DNA of 64,000 bases from Holothuria scabra (GCA_037179385.1 CM074190.1:12048206-12112205); one strand, 5' to 3'. Numbered from the stretch's first letter, positions 33,514-46,534 are shown. Program-made: numbers and translations. The notes: generated from the letters alone by a model not told the origin.

Positions 33514-33810
33514 AGGGCCAAACCTCTCACCACAAACTACAATTTTGGTAAACGGGTACCGAAATTCTCAATTGGCTCAGCTCTTTAATTGACAGCTAAT
33601 TCAAACAATGCAGAGTGCCAAAGTTTATATTACACAGCATAAATGGTACTGATAGTGTTTTGATTATATAAATTGAGTTTTTTCTATACTCACCCTGAAG
33701 CAATAAACTGAGATTGTGTCTGGATGAGGATGAATTTCAGACAATTGTGGGAGGGGCTTCAGTAAGAAAGTTAGGAGAATTGGTACTGTTTGGGTGAGAG
33801 AACTGGGCCT
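33514..33810 (+). mobile_element. TTAA-flanked MITE, full-length copy (297 bp)
   Basis: TTAA flanks both ends (33510-33513, 33811-33814). The termini AGGGCCAAACCTCTCACC and, read inverted, AGGCCCAGTTCTCTCACCC are inverted repeats. Internal blocks ATTCTCAATTGGCTCAGC, CTGAAGCAATAAACTGAGAT and GTGGGAGGGGCTTCAGTAAG match 62762-63051 in inverted orientation. TTAA targeting points to piggyBac or Kolobok; the short ends do not decide between them. It is non-coding. Confidence 0.85.
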
Positions 33811-33814
33811 TTAA

Positions 33815-34556
33815 ATTGTACGTAATGTAGATCTACTAGGTTCAGTCGAATACAAATAACATTAGGGGGGGGGGATTAAACATTTTGTCACTGATTACAG
33901 GCAGTAAATGCCTTGAAACACGCCGTTTGGATAAAATGACCAAGGTCCGTAGAAGCCCCTTGCTTATCACACTTCGGCATATTTCAATGACCAAATATGA
34001 AAACCAAGCAACTATTTATCTAGTAACATTGTACACATTTGGGCAGCGCATGGCAGTTAACAAACTGTTCATCTCGTGGAGACTTTGAGGAGGCCGGTTA
34101 AGTTACAAAATTAGCAGAAAAGTGCGAGTAAGTTAGGTTATGTGCTCTGCGAACGGATGCATTAGATACCTTTATCAACATGTTACGTGTAACTGTTTAA
34201 TTGACAGTAAAAATAAGCGTACGTGCACTCGTCTCAAACGAAAGCAAAACCGATGAGTACCTTTATTCACAGTAGTATAAAACGGGATAAAAACGTCCAC
34301 TATTTCCCCCTTTCTCTTAACTACTTTTACGTTGAACTTGAATTTATTCAAGGACGTGGACAGTATGTAGCACTGTCGGGACGGGCCGACACTTCTTTTG
34401 CTAAGTGGTCTTTAAAAAAAGCACATATAAAAATGGAACATATAAAAATGAAAGAAAACTGCAAAATTGGGGATTTCAAAAATGAAATCGTCTGAAAACG
34501 TGTTTAAGCTCTTTATTTTCGTAGGGGCGGGGTGAGGTACAGTTAGAGTCATAGAG
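33815..34556. other. Unassigned sequence
   Basis: Only short frames are present and no shared repeat was noted, apart from a G tract at about 33866. Confidence 0.4.
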
Positions 34557-35019
34557 GCCATCTCCTGCAATCTGGGAGGGTCTGTGGAACCAAAATTTTC
34601 TCGGTGCGCTCCGCGCCAACTCGTGGTGGCCCTCCGCTTAGATGGTTTCCCGTGTCATCTGGGTTTTGAACCACTAGATAACAGTGTAAGCTTAAGACTC
34701 CAAAGAGAGAGACATATCAGATATTCTTCGTCACCGCACTCTCACTGTTCTCTATTCAGTTTTCTCCTAGAAGTGAGAACTATGAAGTAAAAAACAGCAC
34801 TTTTGAGAGGATTTCCATTAGGTTCAAATAGAGTCGTAGAGGTCATTTCCTGCGATCTGGCGGGTCTGTGAAACAAAAAATTTTCGGCGTTCGCTCCGCG
34901 GCAACTCATGATGGCGCTCTGCTTAGGTGGTCGCCCGTGTCATCTGCCCCCCAATACCAACACTCTGGCGGCGCCCCTGCTTTGTGCCTACAACTTTTAA
35001 AATCCTGGCTACGTCCCTG
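34557..35019 (-). repeat. Two hairpin modules followed by a hAT-like right end
   Basis: Modules in reverse lie at 34557-34645 and 34843-34925, about 286 bp apart. Each has a TGCNATCTGGNNGGGTCTGTG-like box, an AAATTTTC stretch and GCTCCGCGCCAACTCGTGGT or its variant. The block ends at AATCCTGGCTACGTCCCTG (to 35019), a hAT-type terminus. Its left partner was not found. Confidence 0.55.
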
Positions 35020-36635
35020 TTATTTATGGAACGAAATTGGTTTTTATTTAAGTTCTCTTTGGGTGACCAAGATTCGACAACGGGAAACCCTTTATCCCAA
35101 CCTGGTGGTCAATCTTAAGACAATCTTCAACTATATAGCTTCAGAAAAATGGTTAATTGAAATTGCCGTTGTCGAAAAGAAACCACGATAATTTGGCATA
35201 AATTTTCCAACAAGTTTTTAGAAAAAAAATACGCAAGTTTGAACTTACCTTTTGACAAAACCTCACCCTGCCTAAGTACTCATATCTTTATTTACATGTA
35301 TCAAATTCTACGATACCTCGCGTTTTGCCGGCCAGCGGATCACGTATAAAGCCGCGGTCATATTACAATAAATTTGAATAGGATTCCCATGATCTGACTT
35401 TTGTGATTTTTTGTTGAAATCTTCCCCATCTCTGGTCGGAGGGAGCCCCAAAAATTTGCAAACCTGTTTAAATAATACGTTGTACGACAGGACTATGAAA
35501 ATTAAATTTATGCTAATTATTTCGTGACGTCACATCGGTAGACAGATTTTATCGGACTTCGCTATCCGATAAAAGATGTATGTCAGAGTGACTTCACGAA
35601 AAAAAAAATAAGCTGGCATGTTACTTTCATAGGCATCAGATGCAAATCACATCTTTACACCGATTGACAAATTTTCAGCTCCTTTCGACCAGAGAGAGAG
35701 AGAGAAGATTGAACCCGAAATATCGGATCGGAATCCGATCGCATTTGACACCTGCCAGGAAGGTGTACGGTATGGTTTCAATTCAGTTCAATCGGTTCAG
35801 TAATGGAAGAGTGACTTTCATGTCACCAGTCCTTCAACGAACTAAACAACAACCAAAATGGAGGTTTCGCCGGTTTCTGGAGCACGAACTTAACAGATCA
35901 CGTGGGATTGTACCTGTCTATATTTATGTGTTTTATCATAACGGTATGACATTAAAAGAAAACATGAAAAATATGAAACAAGAAAATAATATTTAAACAG
36001 TTAAATCAATCTTTGAATATACCGTACCGAAGTTAGATTCCTGCCTGATTCATACAGTTGTTTGAAATTTTGTGTTGATTTCACCCTAATTACATCTCAC
36101 AATTAAAATAACGGACACGTGTAATGAGCCAAGATTTTATCTTAAGCTCGTGAATATTTCTTTTAAAGTATAGGTCGAGCTAGAGTAGAGAAAGACGCTG
36201 CAAAAATCCGGTAGTAGTAAACGCACTGTCGGTCGTTCTCTTCTGGACAACAAACGACAACTTGGCAAAAGTGATTTTCTGCAGCTGACACTCCATTTAC
36301 TTTAACTTTCTTCCACGATGAACAGATGAAGAGCGACGATAAAGTTCTTACCACATACCTAGTTTGATCCTTAGTCTTTTTTCGTATAACTGTATGATGT
36401 CGATTGGGAGTTTAAAAATGGGACCCAATCGTCGTGGGACTATCCTGCTACAATGCTACCCACAGTGCCTCATTGGCATGGTTTGACTATAGATGAGAGA
36501 CGTTTCTTGATACCCACTTTGTCGTAATTGTTTCAAAAGTAAAGTGCTTTATTACACGTGCAATAAATTACAGTGAGTTGGGTTAAAACATTTCTCACAC
36601 GGATTTGTAGGCCAAAATCGGACGAGTGACGTTAA
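35020..36635. other. Unassigned, with a short foldback hairpin
   Basis: A hairpin lies at 35520-35601: the inner arms TTTTATCGGA and TCCGATAAAA (35547-35574) are perfect, and the outer arms are TTTCGTGACGTCAC and GTGACTTCACGAAA. Open frames on either strand near 35640-36000 and 36163-36354 show no recognised domain. Confidence 0.45.
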
Positions 36636-36903
36636 GCTGGCCGCACACTTAAACGTCTTTGCACACGGCTACTCAGCTCAATTGTCGGATCTCCAACAGT
36701 TGTGTAATGTGCGTGAGTTAACGACTGCGATTGGCAGTTGCAAGACCAGTTTTAGCGCCGACTTTAGTCGGGAAGAACCTACATGTTGGTTCTTCCTGAC
36801 TGAAGTCGCTGCGAATTAAAACTGGTGTTAACATTGACAATCATAGTTGTAGCGACGATCGAGTTGAGTTGCTACGTGCAAAGTCGTGTAGAGTGCGGCC
36901 AGC
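36636..36903. mobile_element. Palindromic foldback MITE, 268 bp
   Basis: The two halves are imperfect inverted repeats over almost the whole length. The ends are GCTGGCCGCACACT / GCTGGCCGCACTCT; the middle arms ACCAGTTTTAGCGCCGACTT and AGTCGGGAAGAACC pair with their inverted counterparts around ACATGT. No coding frame is present, and no clear target duplication was seen. A transcript would fold into a long hairpin. Confidence 0.75.
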
Positions 36904-39765
36904 TGTAGATTGAAAGTTTTTGCGAGCTTTGTGGATGGTTTATATCAAGTGTTCAGAGTTTCTGGGGAGAGTCCTGAGTGACGGAGTAAACGTGTCCATG
37001 GAATGAAAGGAACAGAAATTTTACAAAACCTTCCGACAACTAGTAGCGTTCTATGTGGCTGTTGTGATTGTGAACCAATACAATGTGTTACAAAAGTCGT
37101 AATGGTCGTAGTGGAACCTAATTGCTTTGTGATTGGTGCTCGGCGTAAGCTATGGGTCGAGTAGGGAAAACAGTTTAAGTTTGTGAGCCATGAAAGGCCG
37201 TGGCCGACTTGATTTCAACCAATTGGTTAGAAACTGGACCGTTAAACTCCATCTAACCTAATCTTAATCTACACAAATCGTAGATTCGAAAGTCACTCGA
37301 GGTAGGTCGGTCTTTCTTCGGCATCTCGACTGCTGCACTCAGTCAAACTTGGAAAGGTTTGTCATCAATTGGTAGTAGACTAGACTAATGCTTCTATAAT
37401 GGAAGACCAGTTTGACTAACAAAAGTCAATTCTATAATGACTGCTCATGATATGGTTTTAGTTGTAGACACATACTTCCTATCGTGTAGATTGTGGATTC
37501 GCTAAGTCATTTCCGTAACCGCCAGTTGATAATGGTGGGAGAAGGGAAAGAGTCCGTCTGAAAATCCCCCTAGAAAATATTAAGTTGACTGGATACATTT
37601 GATCATAAATTGGCCCCTTACAAAATAGCACTTTCTCCTGGAAGTCATTTCACCTCCCCCCTCCGATTCAGTACCTTGTCTTTTTTAACGGTGGACCTGG
37701 TGTCTCCGGTGTTGTTGACCGAGGATTTCATCGCAATTGAAAAGAGGACACAGTCGTTTCCTGTTTTGGATCAGTTTAAGGAAATTAAACTGAAGAAAGT
37801 TGGATTATGATGTGTTTTAATAAATGGGTTCCTTGATCTCATTTCAAAGATACTTAGGCATTTTTTTTCATCTGGCGTAATCGTTAAGGTCTTAATAACC
37901 CAATTGATGACCCGGTCCAGCCCTTGATGATTTGTGAATTGATTCACGAGTACTAATCACAAAGCATAAAGCACTATAGCATATCCTTAGTATTTCTGAC
38001 ACAAAAACCTTCACTTAAAAATATAGAACACCACAACTGTGGAAGAATTTGACCCAAATGTCGGGACTAATTGCTTATAGACAGATAGATATGATCAGTG
38101 GGTTGTGCAATTGGAACATCTGCTTCCCTAATGGGAATATAGTAACATCAACATGCTAAATTAAACCAACTCGTGAAAGTAAATTTATTTTTGTTTTTTG
38201 TTTCTCCTTCAGCGTCATGAATTCCCTGAGAAAATATGTAGGTTTTCCTCTTTTGCCAGTAACTCTACGTTAAAATTTCAAGAAAGACTCCTTTAAACTC
38301 AATTTACAAAGTTTAGAAAGTGTCGTCTCCACTTGGTCATCTTATGCGGACAGTTTATCAATATACTGGGAGTGGTCAGGAACGGGTAGAGGGGTGTTAC
38401 ATCACAGCTGAGAAAATTAGTTTTGAAAACATCAGTTTCAAAAAGAAAGAGAATAAATAAACTATTGTTTAAAGCTTTACCAATAAAGGTCTGTGTACAC
38501 TAACAACATTTCAGGACACATAGGCATACGTCATATGTCGACACATGTTGCTGACCAAACTGAACTGGCAAAGAAAGTTTATCCCTGTGAACACACTTGA
38601 CAATGTCATTCACACATGTTGCTATACTGAAATGTTGCGACGCACTCGGCATTATGTTGCCAAAATGATCGGGAAAGCAGGATTTTGAAAGAAAGATGGA
38701 GGATTTATCTAGATGTTTTTCGGAGAAGCTGCAACAACATTCTTATTTGTTGCTGAGAGGAAGAGGAGGAAACGACAAAAAAGTATAACTATGGATGAAT
38801 TGGCAATTTTCATTGAATTGACATTTTGTTGCAAATTTAGCTGGGTGGTAATACATTTTTAGCATCGGGGGACTAGCCTTTGCCAGGGCTTTTCGGCCAA
38901 CTATTATCTCGATCGTCTAATTTACATTGTACCCTTAGTATACGATAGTAGGCTAGGCTCTTCTAACCTTCATATAGAATTTGTACGGCCTCAGCCCATA
39001 CGTACGCCGGGCGGCGTTATTAGATCTGCCCGTCCTCAAAATGACAATTGTAGAAACTAAGTGTGCCACCAAAGGCAACCGTCAGAAGTCAGAGTAGAGG
39101 GGCGAAATGGAGCATGTCTTTTGAACTTGAAAGGCAAAGTGAAAACTGTTACCCTTAAACCATAACACTCCGGTAGCAGGTTTTGTCTGATGTTATACTT
39201 TTAGTTTAGAGTTCTTTATAAATGATTTGCATGGAAAACATTTTGTGGGAGTCGGTATGGTATCTCGTACTCTTTTATCGCTTATGTTGACAACTATCAC
39301 TCCAACAGGTGTAAGAATAATTGCTTGTGCGCCCTTCTCAGCGCATCTATCATTTGACTGCACTCCATGTATTTTGGGTTCGCAATACAGTTTGGAAACA
39401 ATGAAATTTGCTACACAATATAAAGATTAATGGTTGAACCTACATCCAAAATATCACCGAAGATGACCATTCTCGTCAAAACAAGTTCAGGAAGCACAGA
39501 TGATGGTGTTACTTTGAGCATTTTGTTTCTTTGGTATTTAAACAGCACTATTGTATGGAAGTATATAGTGTTGCCAAAATTGGTGCAAGCATGCAGTACG
39601 TTTAAAAATCAAAAGTGAACGTCAGAGGGCAGTCCCCTGACCGCATGGACGCTCCTCCACTGAGCAGCCAACGGCTGCAGTCGAGTTTTCTATCCAGGTC
39701 AATCAGCAGGCTCCGCAATTTACTCCTAGATTATCCAATGATTCAGTTTAATCATGGGAGTCTTA
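36904..39765. other. Unassigned, with a small inverted-repeat block
   Basis: CAACATTTCAG (about 38503) and CTGAAATGTTG (about 38627) are inverted partners within a 140-bp block that also repeats CATGTTGCT, perhaps a small MITE. No gene was recognised. Confidence 0.4.
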
Positions 39766-41260
39766 CAGTGGCGGAGCTAAAGATTTCGGTCAGAGGGGGC
39801 GAAAATGGTCTGCAGGGACGTTTCGAAGAAGTAAATACCCTGAGCCTCAGCACCATCGAAGCCAGGGGTTTTCAGACTTTCCATTTGATTTTCCGCACCT
39901 GGTAGAAGACTACTTTGCCATTTCTCCTCATGAAGTTTTCTACTAAAAAACATGTTTAAATTTTCTGTCTATGGGCCTCTGCAGAAGAAAATTCGGGGGG
40001 CAAAATTCTTTAAGGGGGGAAAAGCACCTTGCGTTGGCGCGGAGCGCAAGAAAATTTTGGCCCAAAATGCCTTTCAGATCGCTCGAAATGGCATTTCTAA
40101 AGCCTATTTACCGCATATAAATAGGGAAAAACACTGAGTGAACTGTTAAGAAATGTTGATGTTAATTTTTCTTCGTCTTTTTCTTTATTTTTTCTTCGCT
40201 TTTTCATTTTGTTATTTTCCAGTTGAGGGCAAGTTCCCCCCTTGCCCCTACCTGCGGACGCCCATGTTTCTTCCTCTCTTTCACATTCCTAGTAAATAGC
40301 AAGCAATCTTGCAGGGGGGAAAAGTTATGGAAATTAATCACCGTTAGATGTACATTTTTGGCATCTGGAAATCAAGATAAGTACACGAAGAAACATTAAC
40401 TAACGTAATTTATATCATGTGACCACTCTGAAATAGCTATTAAGTAAGTACATTGACAGAAGTACCGTATCCAAGACCAAAGGTCTGCTTGGCTCTCTAG
40501 ATACCGAATTCATACTAAATAAAAGTAGCCTAAACCTTGGCTTATTAGATGCAATTTTCTGGCTTTTTAGGCCACGAAAGTACAGAAATAAGCATTTTCA
40601 TGCGAATATCGTGCAGTGTCAGAAATAGCCATTTATCATGAGAATGGTCACTTGAAGAAAAGCAAAATGGAAACTGCTCATTAAAACTCTTAAACCATTA
40701 CCAGTAAAATAACAGTTTTATTTTATTTTAACCTGAACGTTCTCTTCAAATGATTTTGAAAAATGTTGTGGAAGCCATTTTGGTATCTTTATGAACTCTT
40801 TTTATTGTCTATGTTGACAATTATCCCCGACAACAAGAGGGCTATTTGCTCTACAATTATTGTTGGGCCCTTTGCAACATCTTTTATTGGCCGGGAGGGT
40901 GAATTTAATGACAGTCTGTGTATTTTGTAAGCTTATAATCACGCTTGGTGTGGAAGCAATTAACTTAGCGCAGCGACAGCATTTATTAGTGCGTATAAAG
41001 CATGAAGATATGTTTCGGCAAAACCTATCCCTATATCACAGAAGATGACCCTTTTCATCAGAATAAAGTGCAGATAGTACACTACTGGTGGCTGTTTGAG
41101 CATTTTGCTATCTGGACCTTAAAACAACGCTATAAATTATGTCTTTTGCCAATAATGGTGCAAGAGTAAAGTATGTTAAAAACCTCAAAAGGGCGCCGAC
41201 AGACGATTTTGGTCCGTGAAGGGGGAAGACCCCCCTGACCATATGGCAGCTCCGCCACTG
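39766..41260 (+). mobile_element. hAT non-autonomous element, copy 2
   Basis: The termini CAGTGGCGGAGCT (39766) and AGCTCCGCCACTG (ending 41260) match those of copy 1. The flanks GAGTCTTA (39758-39765) and GAGTCCTA (41261-41268) match at 7 of 8. The 1495-bp interior includes GTTGGCGCGGAGCGCAAG with the rest of the hairpin module (about 40030-40105) and ATTTACCGCATATAAATAGG, as in copy 1. It encodes no transposase. Orientation is opposite to copy 1. Confidence 0.88.
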
Positions 41261-41819
41261 GAGTCCTACATACTACCTCGGAGGTAGTACTTCCATGGTT
41301 TAATATTTATAAAGCTGAAGATACTGCCTAGTTCCCTTTGTTGTTAGTGGACGACATCCGAGCATGAGTAATTCCATGATCCGAGACAGAAGCCCGTGGA
41401 GCCAACTTGCCAAGAGCAGTGACTGGGTTCATTTCCATACGAAAATGGCATAGTGTCCACTCGAGGCCAATTGCTTCGTTGACCCGAGAGTGGTCACGGT
41501 GTAAATGCCGTGAGCTGTATTCTGCAGTTACAGATTACGAACAGGCTATCGTATACCCCGCGGAAAGGACTGTGTGTTCTCAGCTCCCCAGCTTTCAAAA
41601 GGGATATGGCTGAACAAGGAATATATCTGCTACGTAGGTACGTTACGGTCCCCAAAACATGGTTGGATTTAATTGGATGATGAACAAAATGTTACTACGA
41701 AGAGAGATGTTATGGTTTGATTATGAAACCAGGGAGGATTTTTTAACATATACCCCAATAAAAATAGGCTGTAGGTGGAGATGCTTCATTGTAAACAATA
41801 TTAATTACATAAGCGGTAC

Positions 41820-42008
41820 CAGTGGCGTAGCCACGGGGGGAGGGGGGTTGGTGGTTAGAACCCCCCCCCCCATGACCCAACCTTGCAATGCAAAGAACAC
41901 CTAAAATAGCGATTTTTCCTCTCTGTTCTTAGACTTTTCCCTCATGTCGTGCCCCAAACCCCCCATGACACCCAAACCACTCCCATGACACAACTTGCTA
42001 CGTGCCTG
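41820..42008. mobile_element. 189-bp hAT MITE with exact 8-bp target duplication
   Basis: The termini are CAGTGGCGTAGCCACGGGG and, read inverted, CAGGCACGTAGCAAGTTGTG. AGCGGTAC occurs at 41812-41819 and 42009-42016, a perfect duplication. The interior ATGACCCAACCTTGCAATGC is shared with the copy at 44677. Confidence 0.88.
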
Positions 42009-42016
42009 AGCGGTAC

Positions 42017-44676
42017 CATTGGGAAATTTGTACTTCGCTGTTTTGAGTGATTACGATCAACCTAGCTCTCCCTATGTATTAACAAGAACCTTGAATTTGC
42101 TAACCAACTTTTTTTCTTAATTTTAAGAACCGGAACCACCCACTACACAATTAGTGCTTCTTCTATAGTGACCAACTTTGCATCGACTGATCTCTCGTTC
42201 GATCTGAAGGAGTAGAAGAACAGTGGGCGGATGCTTGGCGAAACTCTCTGCTGAATGTAAACATTTGCTAAGCACCTATACATTCTAAGGTTGTATACTC
42301 TCGTCATTGGGTGTCAAGTGGTGGCTTGGTACAGTATTTGTAAGAACAATTGTTATATAAGTAGGCGTTGAATGTCAAATAGAATAGGTTACCAAAGTGT
42401 AAATCTCTTTTCTAGTATTCCCTCGGGGAAAGGGTGGGGTAGTGGTAGAAACCCTAAAAGGGAACTACAGGAGCCACGGGGACCACGTGTCGTACTTGGA
42501 CCTCTGGTAGTTCCACGAACAACACCGCGGTGAATGACCGAAGAAATTCCTCAAAAAATTGTCTGGATTGTACACACAACTGCCGACAAACCCTGAATGT
42601 CTCAATTTGGACCATAAACGACCAGGCTATTCCTTCACGCTACAATGGTTTTGGTCGGGTGGGGAGGGTGAATGAACGCAAAGTTTATATGCGGTTTTGC
42701 AAAATTGGGATAACTCTCTCTATGCATAGAAAGTTGTAGTAAATCCCATAAGGGTGGCCTATAATATAAAACGCAAGCAAAATTCACAGCGAATAACAGA
42801 CTCGCGGCAATATAGTCGATGTGCGCAAAGCACGCATGTGAACATGTAATATTTGAAAGATATTTAAGTAATGTTTTTGTCAAATTTCCAATAATATTTC
42901 ACTGCACGTGTACATAAATATCAAGAAAGGTGTAAATGTTTATAAAACAATATAAATAATTTATAAAATATAGTAGAATTTGACCAAATGGAATAAATGC
43001 ACGATGAAATGTCCTCAGTTAATATATGCAGAGAGGTAGCACATCTGATAAATACGGTGTAACCTCAACTCCTTTTCACAAACAAGAAACATCTTGGGGG
43101 ATCACTATGGATAGGGAAATATGCTCTAGTACAGTGTATCAATCCCCACTTTACATTGTTACAAGTTCTCAAGGTCAAGTTCCGTAAAAATAGGAGTTCC
43201 CGGCATGACGTTACAAATTGAAACTATCGTTGGTTGTACGCAGTAAGTTTTTGAAATTTATGTTGCCTTTTTGTTCCTTTCTCATGTTTTCATGTGAGCA
43301 TTCACTTGCTCTTTGTGGGGTTTAATAAAATGATGAAATTCTCCTCATTTTCCTTTTTTTGATGTCAATTTTAGAGAAAAGTTTTGAACGGTTTAAACTC
43401 ATGTTTTACGGCTATATAGGGAGGCAAATGCAAATTTTAGGAAGGAATTCTTGCAGAGTATGAACTAATGAATTTATTTTTGCCAAACTTTTCTTCCTTA
43501 CTCAAACAACTCTTCGTAGTTTGGTATCATATATGCCTGTGGAAGTTCTTAGCGATTCCCTTACCGTTTGTCGATTCTGCAGCAATAGCTGAAATATTTA
43601 TGTTTAAGTAGAACTGCTGCATGCGCGAAGGCACTGAATGAGGTTGAAACTGAAGATCAGTTACATGAGAGTGAAAATTGTTACAGGGACGAGATAAGCT
43701 AGAATGCGTCTGCAACAATCGTTTTTTTTTTTTTTTTAATTTTTCTAGAGGGAGGGAATTTTTTCTGATGGGAACACGGTGGGCTAAAAGCCAGACTCCT
43801 GGGTTATCTTTTCAAGTTGAATAAAAGGAACGAAAGTTGTAACCATATTTTTTGACGCTGACCTTCTTAAAGGTGGTACCCTTTTACGGAAGTCCATGTA
43901 TGTGGCATTGATTCGCTGTCTTGAAGTGGTGGCACCAAGATTTTAAAAGAGCGAGGGGCAAATCATGCACTTAGCTATTGAGGAGGCTGCAACAAGCCAT
44001 GACGGACCAAACGAAAGCTTTGGCCAGATTTGATGATTGTAGAAACTTGCGTGAATTATCATGCATGTATGTGAGTTTTTATCAGAGTGGTGTTGAAATT
44101 ATGTCAAAGAAACGATTGGTTTTAATAGATAGCGGTCGGAATTGACACTTGTTCATCAGCAAGAATTTCACTTCCGCAAATAAAGAGAATACCGTACAAT
44201 ATCCTTTTTTAAGATTCATTTAAACGGTAAGTTCTCGAGCATAAGTTATGTTCGTCAATACACTACTAGATGGTAACTTGCTATTAAATTGTGAAAAGTC
44301 GCAGGAACGAGGTATCCCTTCATTTATATTCTTATTGGGTTTAATTCTCATTCTATTATGAGGATACATTTAGATCCAATTTTAGCCTTGGTCAGCAATA
44401 CATTGTGCCGTCCGATAGGCATCGGAATGTTTCTTTGAAAGTTTCAGGTACATGAAATTTCGGCAATTTGGTTCAACAGTAATAAGGCAGGCTAGAAGTG
44501 CCAACTTCAGCAACCTAGAGACATTTTTAACAAAAAAGATCCCCCTACGGAACGAACCAATTGTCCCGCTCCGCGAGAGTTGTTTCCATGCAAATTTCAC
44601 TCTTGAAAAAGGCCGTTCGTGTGGGGGCTAATTTATGACGTAACCTCACATACAAGCTTAGCCTATTTTCCAATAC
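42017..44676. other. Unassigned sequence
   Basis: No supported gene is present. A T tract lies at about 43721-43738. CpG-containing short stretches occur, but nothing matches other parts of the window. Confidence 0.4.
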
Positions 44677-44835
44677 CGGCGTAGCCACGGGGTGGTTTTG
44701 GGGGTTAGAACCCCTCCCCCCATGACCCAACCTTGCAATGCAAAAACACCTAAATAGCGGGTTTTTCCTCTCTATCCTTTAACTTCCCCCTCCTGCCCCC
44801 CCCCCCCCCATGATACAATCCTGGCTACGCTGCTG
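44677..44835. mobile_element. 159-bp hAT MITE, second copy of the 41820 family
   Basis: The left end has lost bases (CCGGCGTAGCCACGGGG in place of the usual CAGTGGCGTAGCC start). The right end reads TCCTGGCTACGCTGCTG. The flanks TCCAATAC (44669-44676) and CCCAATAC (44836-44843) match at 7 of 8. The shared interior is CATGACCCAACCTTGCAATG and AACACCTAAATAGCG. Confidence 0.8.
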
Positions 44836-44843
44836 CCCAATAC

Positions 44844-46477
44844 TTAAATTATCTTACTTTACCAGCATGGCTAAACTCAGTAAACAACACAGTTGTGTAG
44901 TGGAATGAGCTTCTGAGGCCATGTAACTATACACACAATTCCCGATTAAGGGCTAGAATTCTCGAGTCTCCACCGTGCCTTCAATACGGTTTTGAAGGTA
45001 AGGGACATTTGACGATTTTCTCAACATGCTATGCTAAGAAGAAAGACAAGCACAAACTGTTAGGACACTCTCTGGCTTTATTATCCCATGTTTGCGTTTC
45101 TGTGCGACGTCTCGCATTTGCGTCATCATCTAAGTTGCGCACAAAAGCCCTGGTTTGATACATATCCACTAACTAAAGAAAAGCAGTTTTCATACTGCTA
45201 GTGTAGAGCTGACAGAATAGCCTAAAGCAAACCAATCGGTCACATAACGTAAAAGTTCTACTCACGCTTTCAGAATCTTCCTCGTAATCAACGCCAGTCT
45301 GCCAGTGTGGTGGATCGTTTGTTAATTTGGCGTATACCGTGTCATGCCTCCGATGACCATGTAAGCGGCCGTCTGGCTCTCGTGGATTAACATATAGTTA
45401 TCTTTTCGTTCTACAGATTTTTGACTAAAGGACCATTAACTGATAGCATTACTTTATTATTCCGTAAGGAATTGACAAAGGTAGCAGAAATTTGGAGCTA
45501 TAAAATACAATCATCACCTACAGAGAGTTGACAATGGAATTGTCGGATCTTTGGAAAGTTTCCTAATTACAATTTATTGCAAAGGAAATTTCACTGTAGT
45601 GACAAGAAGTCCTGACTAAGGATTTTCTCCAAAGGCATGACTCGGTGGAAACTTTTACCATACATAATTGTTTACCAGGGCAGTGTCAGAATATAAACCA
45701 CAACTTCCTGTGTCCATGTTTGCAGCTGATTACTCGGACACTGGCCAACGGTTTACCCTTTGAATATACTTTGTAATTTTGTGACCTATTACACTCTTCA
45801 GCAGTGCCGGTATTAGAGAGAGGACTTTTTCTAACACCGTATACTTTTTACGCATTGTCGAATGAACTTCCAGGCAAAATATGAAAAAAGTTCACATGGG
45901 GATCTGGAAGTAGAATCCAACTTACTAATTTGTTTTGTTCAAATGTAATTATGGATTTATACTTTATTCCAACATTATCGTGATCGAAAAGAGACTATTT
46001 CCGTCAACTTGAAGCCCTAAGTTTAAACTAATGGCAATAAACAAATACATTTAAAGATTTAAGTAACACACAAAGGATTTAGTAAATGTTTTACAGGAAA
46101 GTACAAGCGGAAGGTCATGTCCACAATTGTCGCATTTGTGTCGCGTTTGTACTTTGCAGTTGAACTCATTGAGATCAGTTGCACGGTCCAATTGAACAAA
46201 TTGTATGTCTGAAACGGAAACTGGCTAGTTTTTTCAGTTAAAGAGAAGCTTGTCTATGTATCACTTCAAACCTTTCATTTCTGTAGTAAAAGTGCCTGTT
46301 TCATATAGCCAATGGAATTTGTGTATTTCCTTTACCACGCAGGTCAAACATGATAGGCTGTTAACCTAACTAACTGGACACAGATTGAAGAACGATATAC
46401 CTATAGGCTATTACTCATAGACCTACAATATAATTCTCGTCTCGGCTCTTACATTGTAAAATAAACTTTCGTTAAAG
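44844..46477. other. Unassigned sequence upstream of the candidate exon
   Basis: No transposon ends or open frames of note were found. The sequence is relatively free of the repeat families that fill the rest of the window, so it is the more likely place for host regulatory DNA. Confidence 0.35.
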
Positions 46478-46534
46478 ATGACTGACCAAGAAGAAGAGGT
46501 TTTCGATGTAAATCTGAGCACAATTTTAAGCTGG
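46478..46534 (+). CDS. Candidate first coding exon of an unidentified host gene
   Basis: An ATG with A at -3 (TTAAAGATGACT) opens MTDQEEEVFDVNLSTILSW, 19 codons. It then runs exactly into GTAAGT, the consensus splice donor, in phase 0. The acidic start followed by a mixed hydrophobic segment looks like a cytosolic protein N-terminus. No matching acceptor exon was found downstream in the window, where repeats dominate, so a long first intron would be required. I do not recognise the protein. The perfect donor and good start context are the evidence; chance cannot be excluded for so short a segment. Confidence 0.4.

Noticed and set aside
32189..35019. A single hAT element from CAGTGACGTAGC (32189) to GGCTACGTCCCTG (35019)
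   Set aside because: The foldback right border at 33338 lies between these ends and the flanking 8-mers do not match, so they are probably unrelated orphan ends.
36163..36440. Minus-strand exon ending in AG/GTATGT near 36359
   Set aside because: A donor-like site exists, but the upstream frame is short, lacks a convincing acceptor and has no recognised domain.
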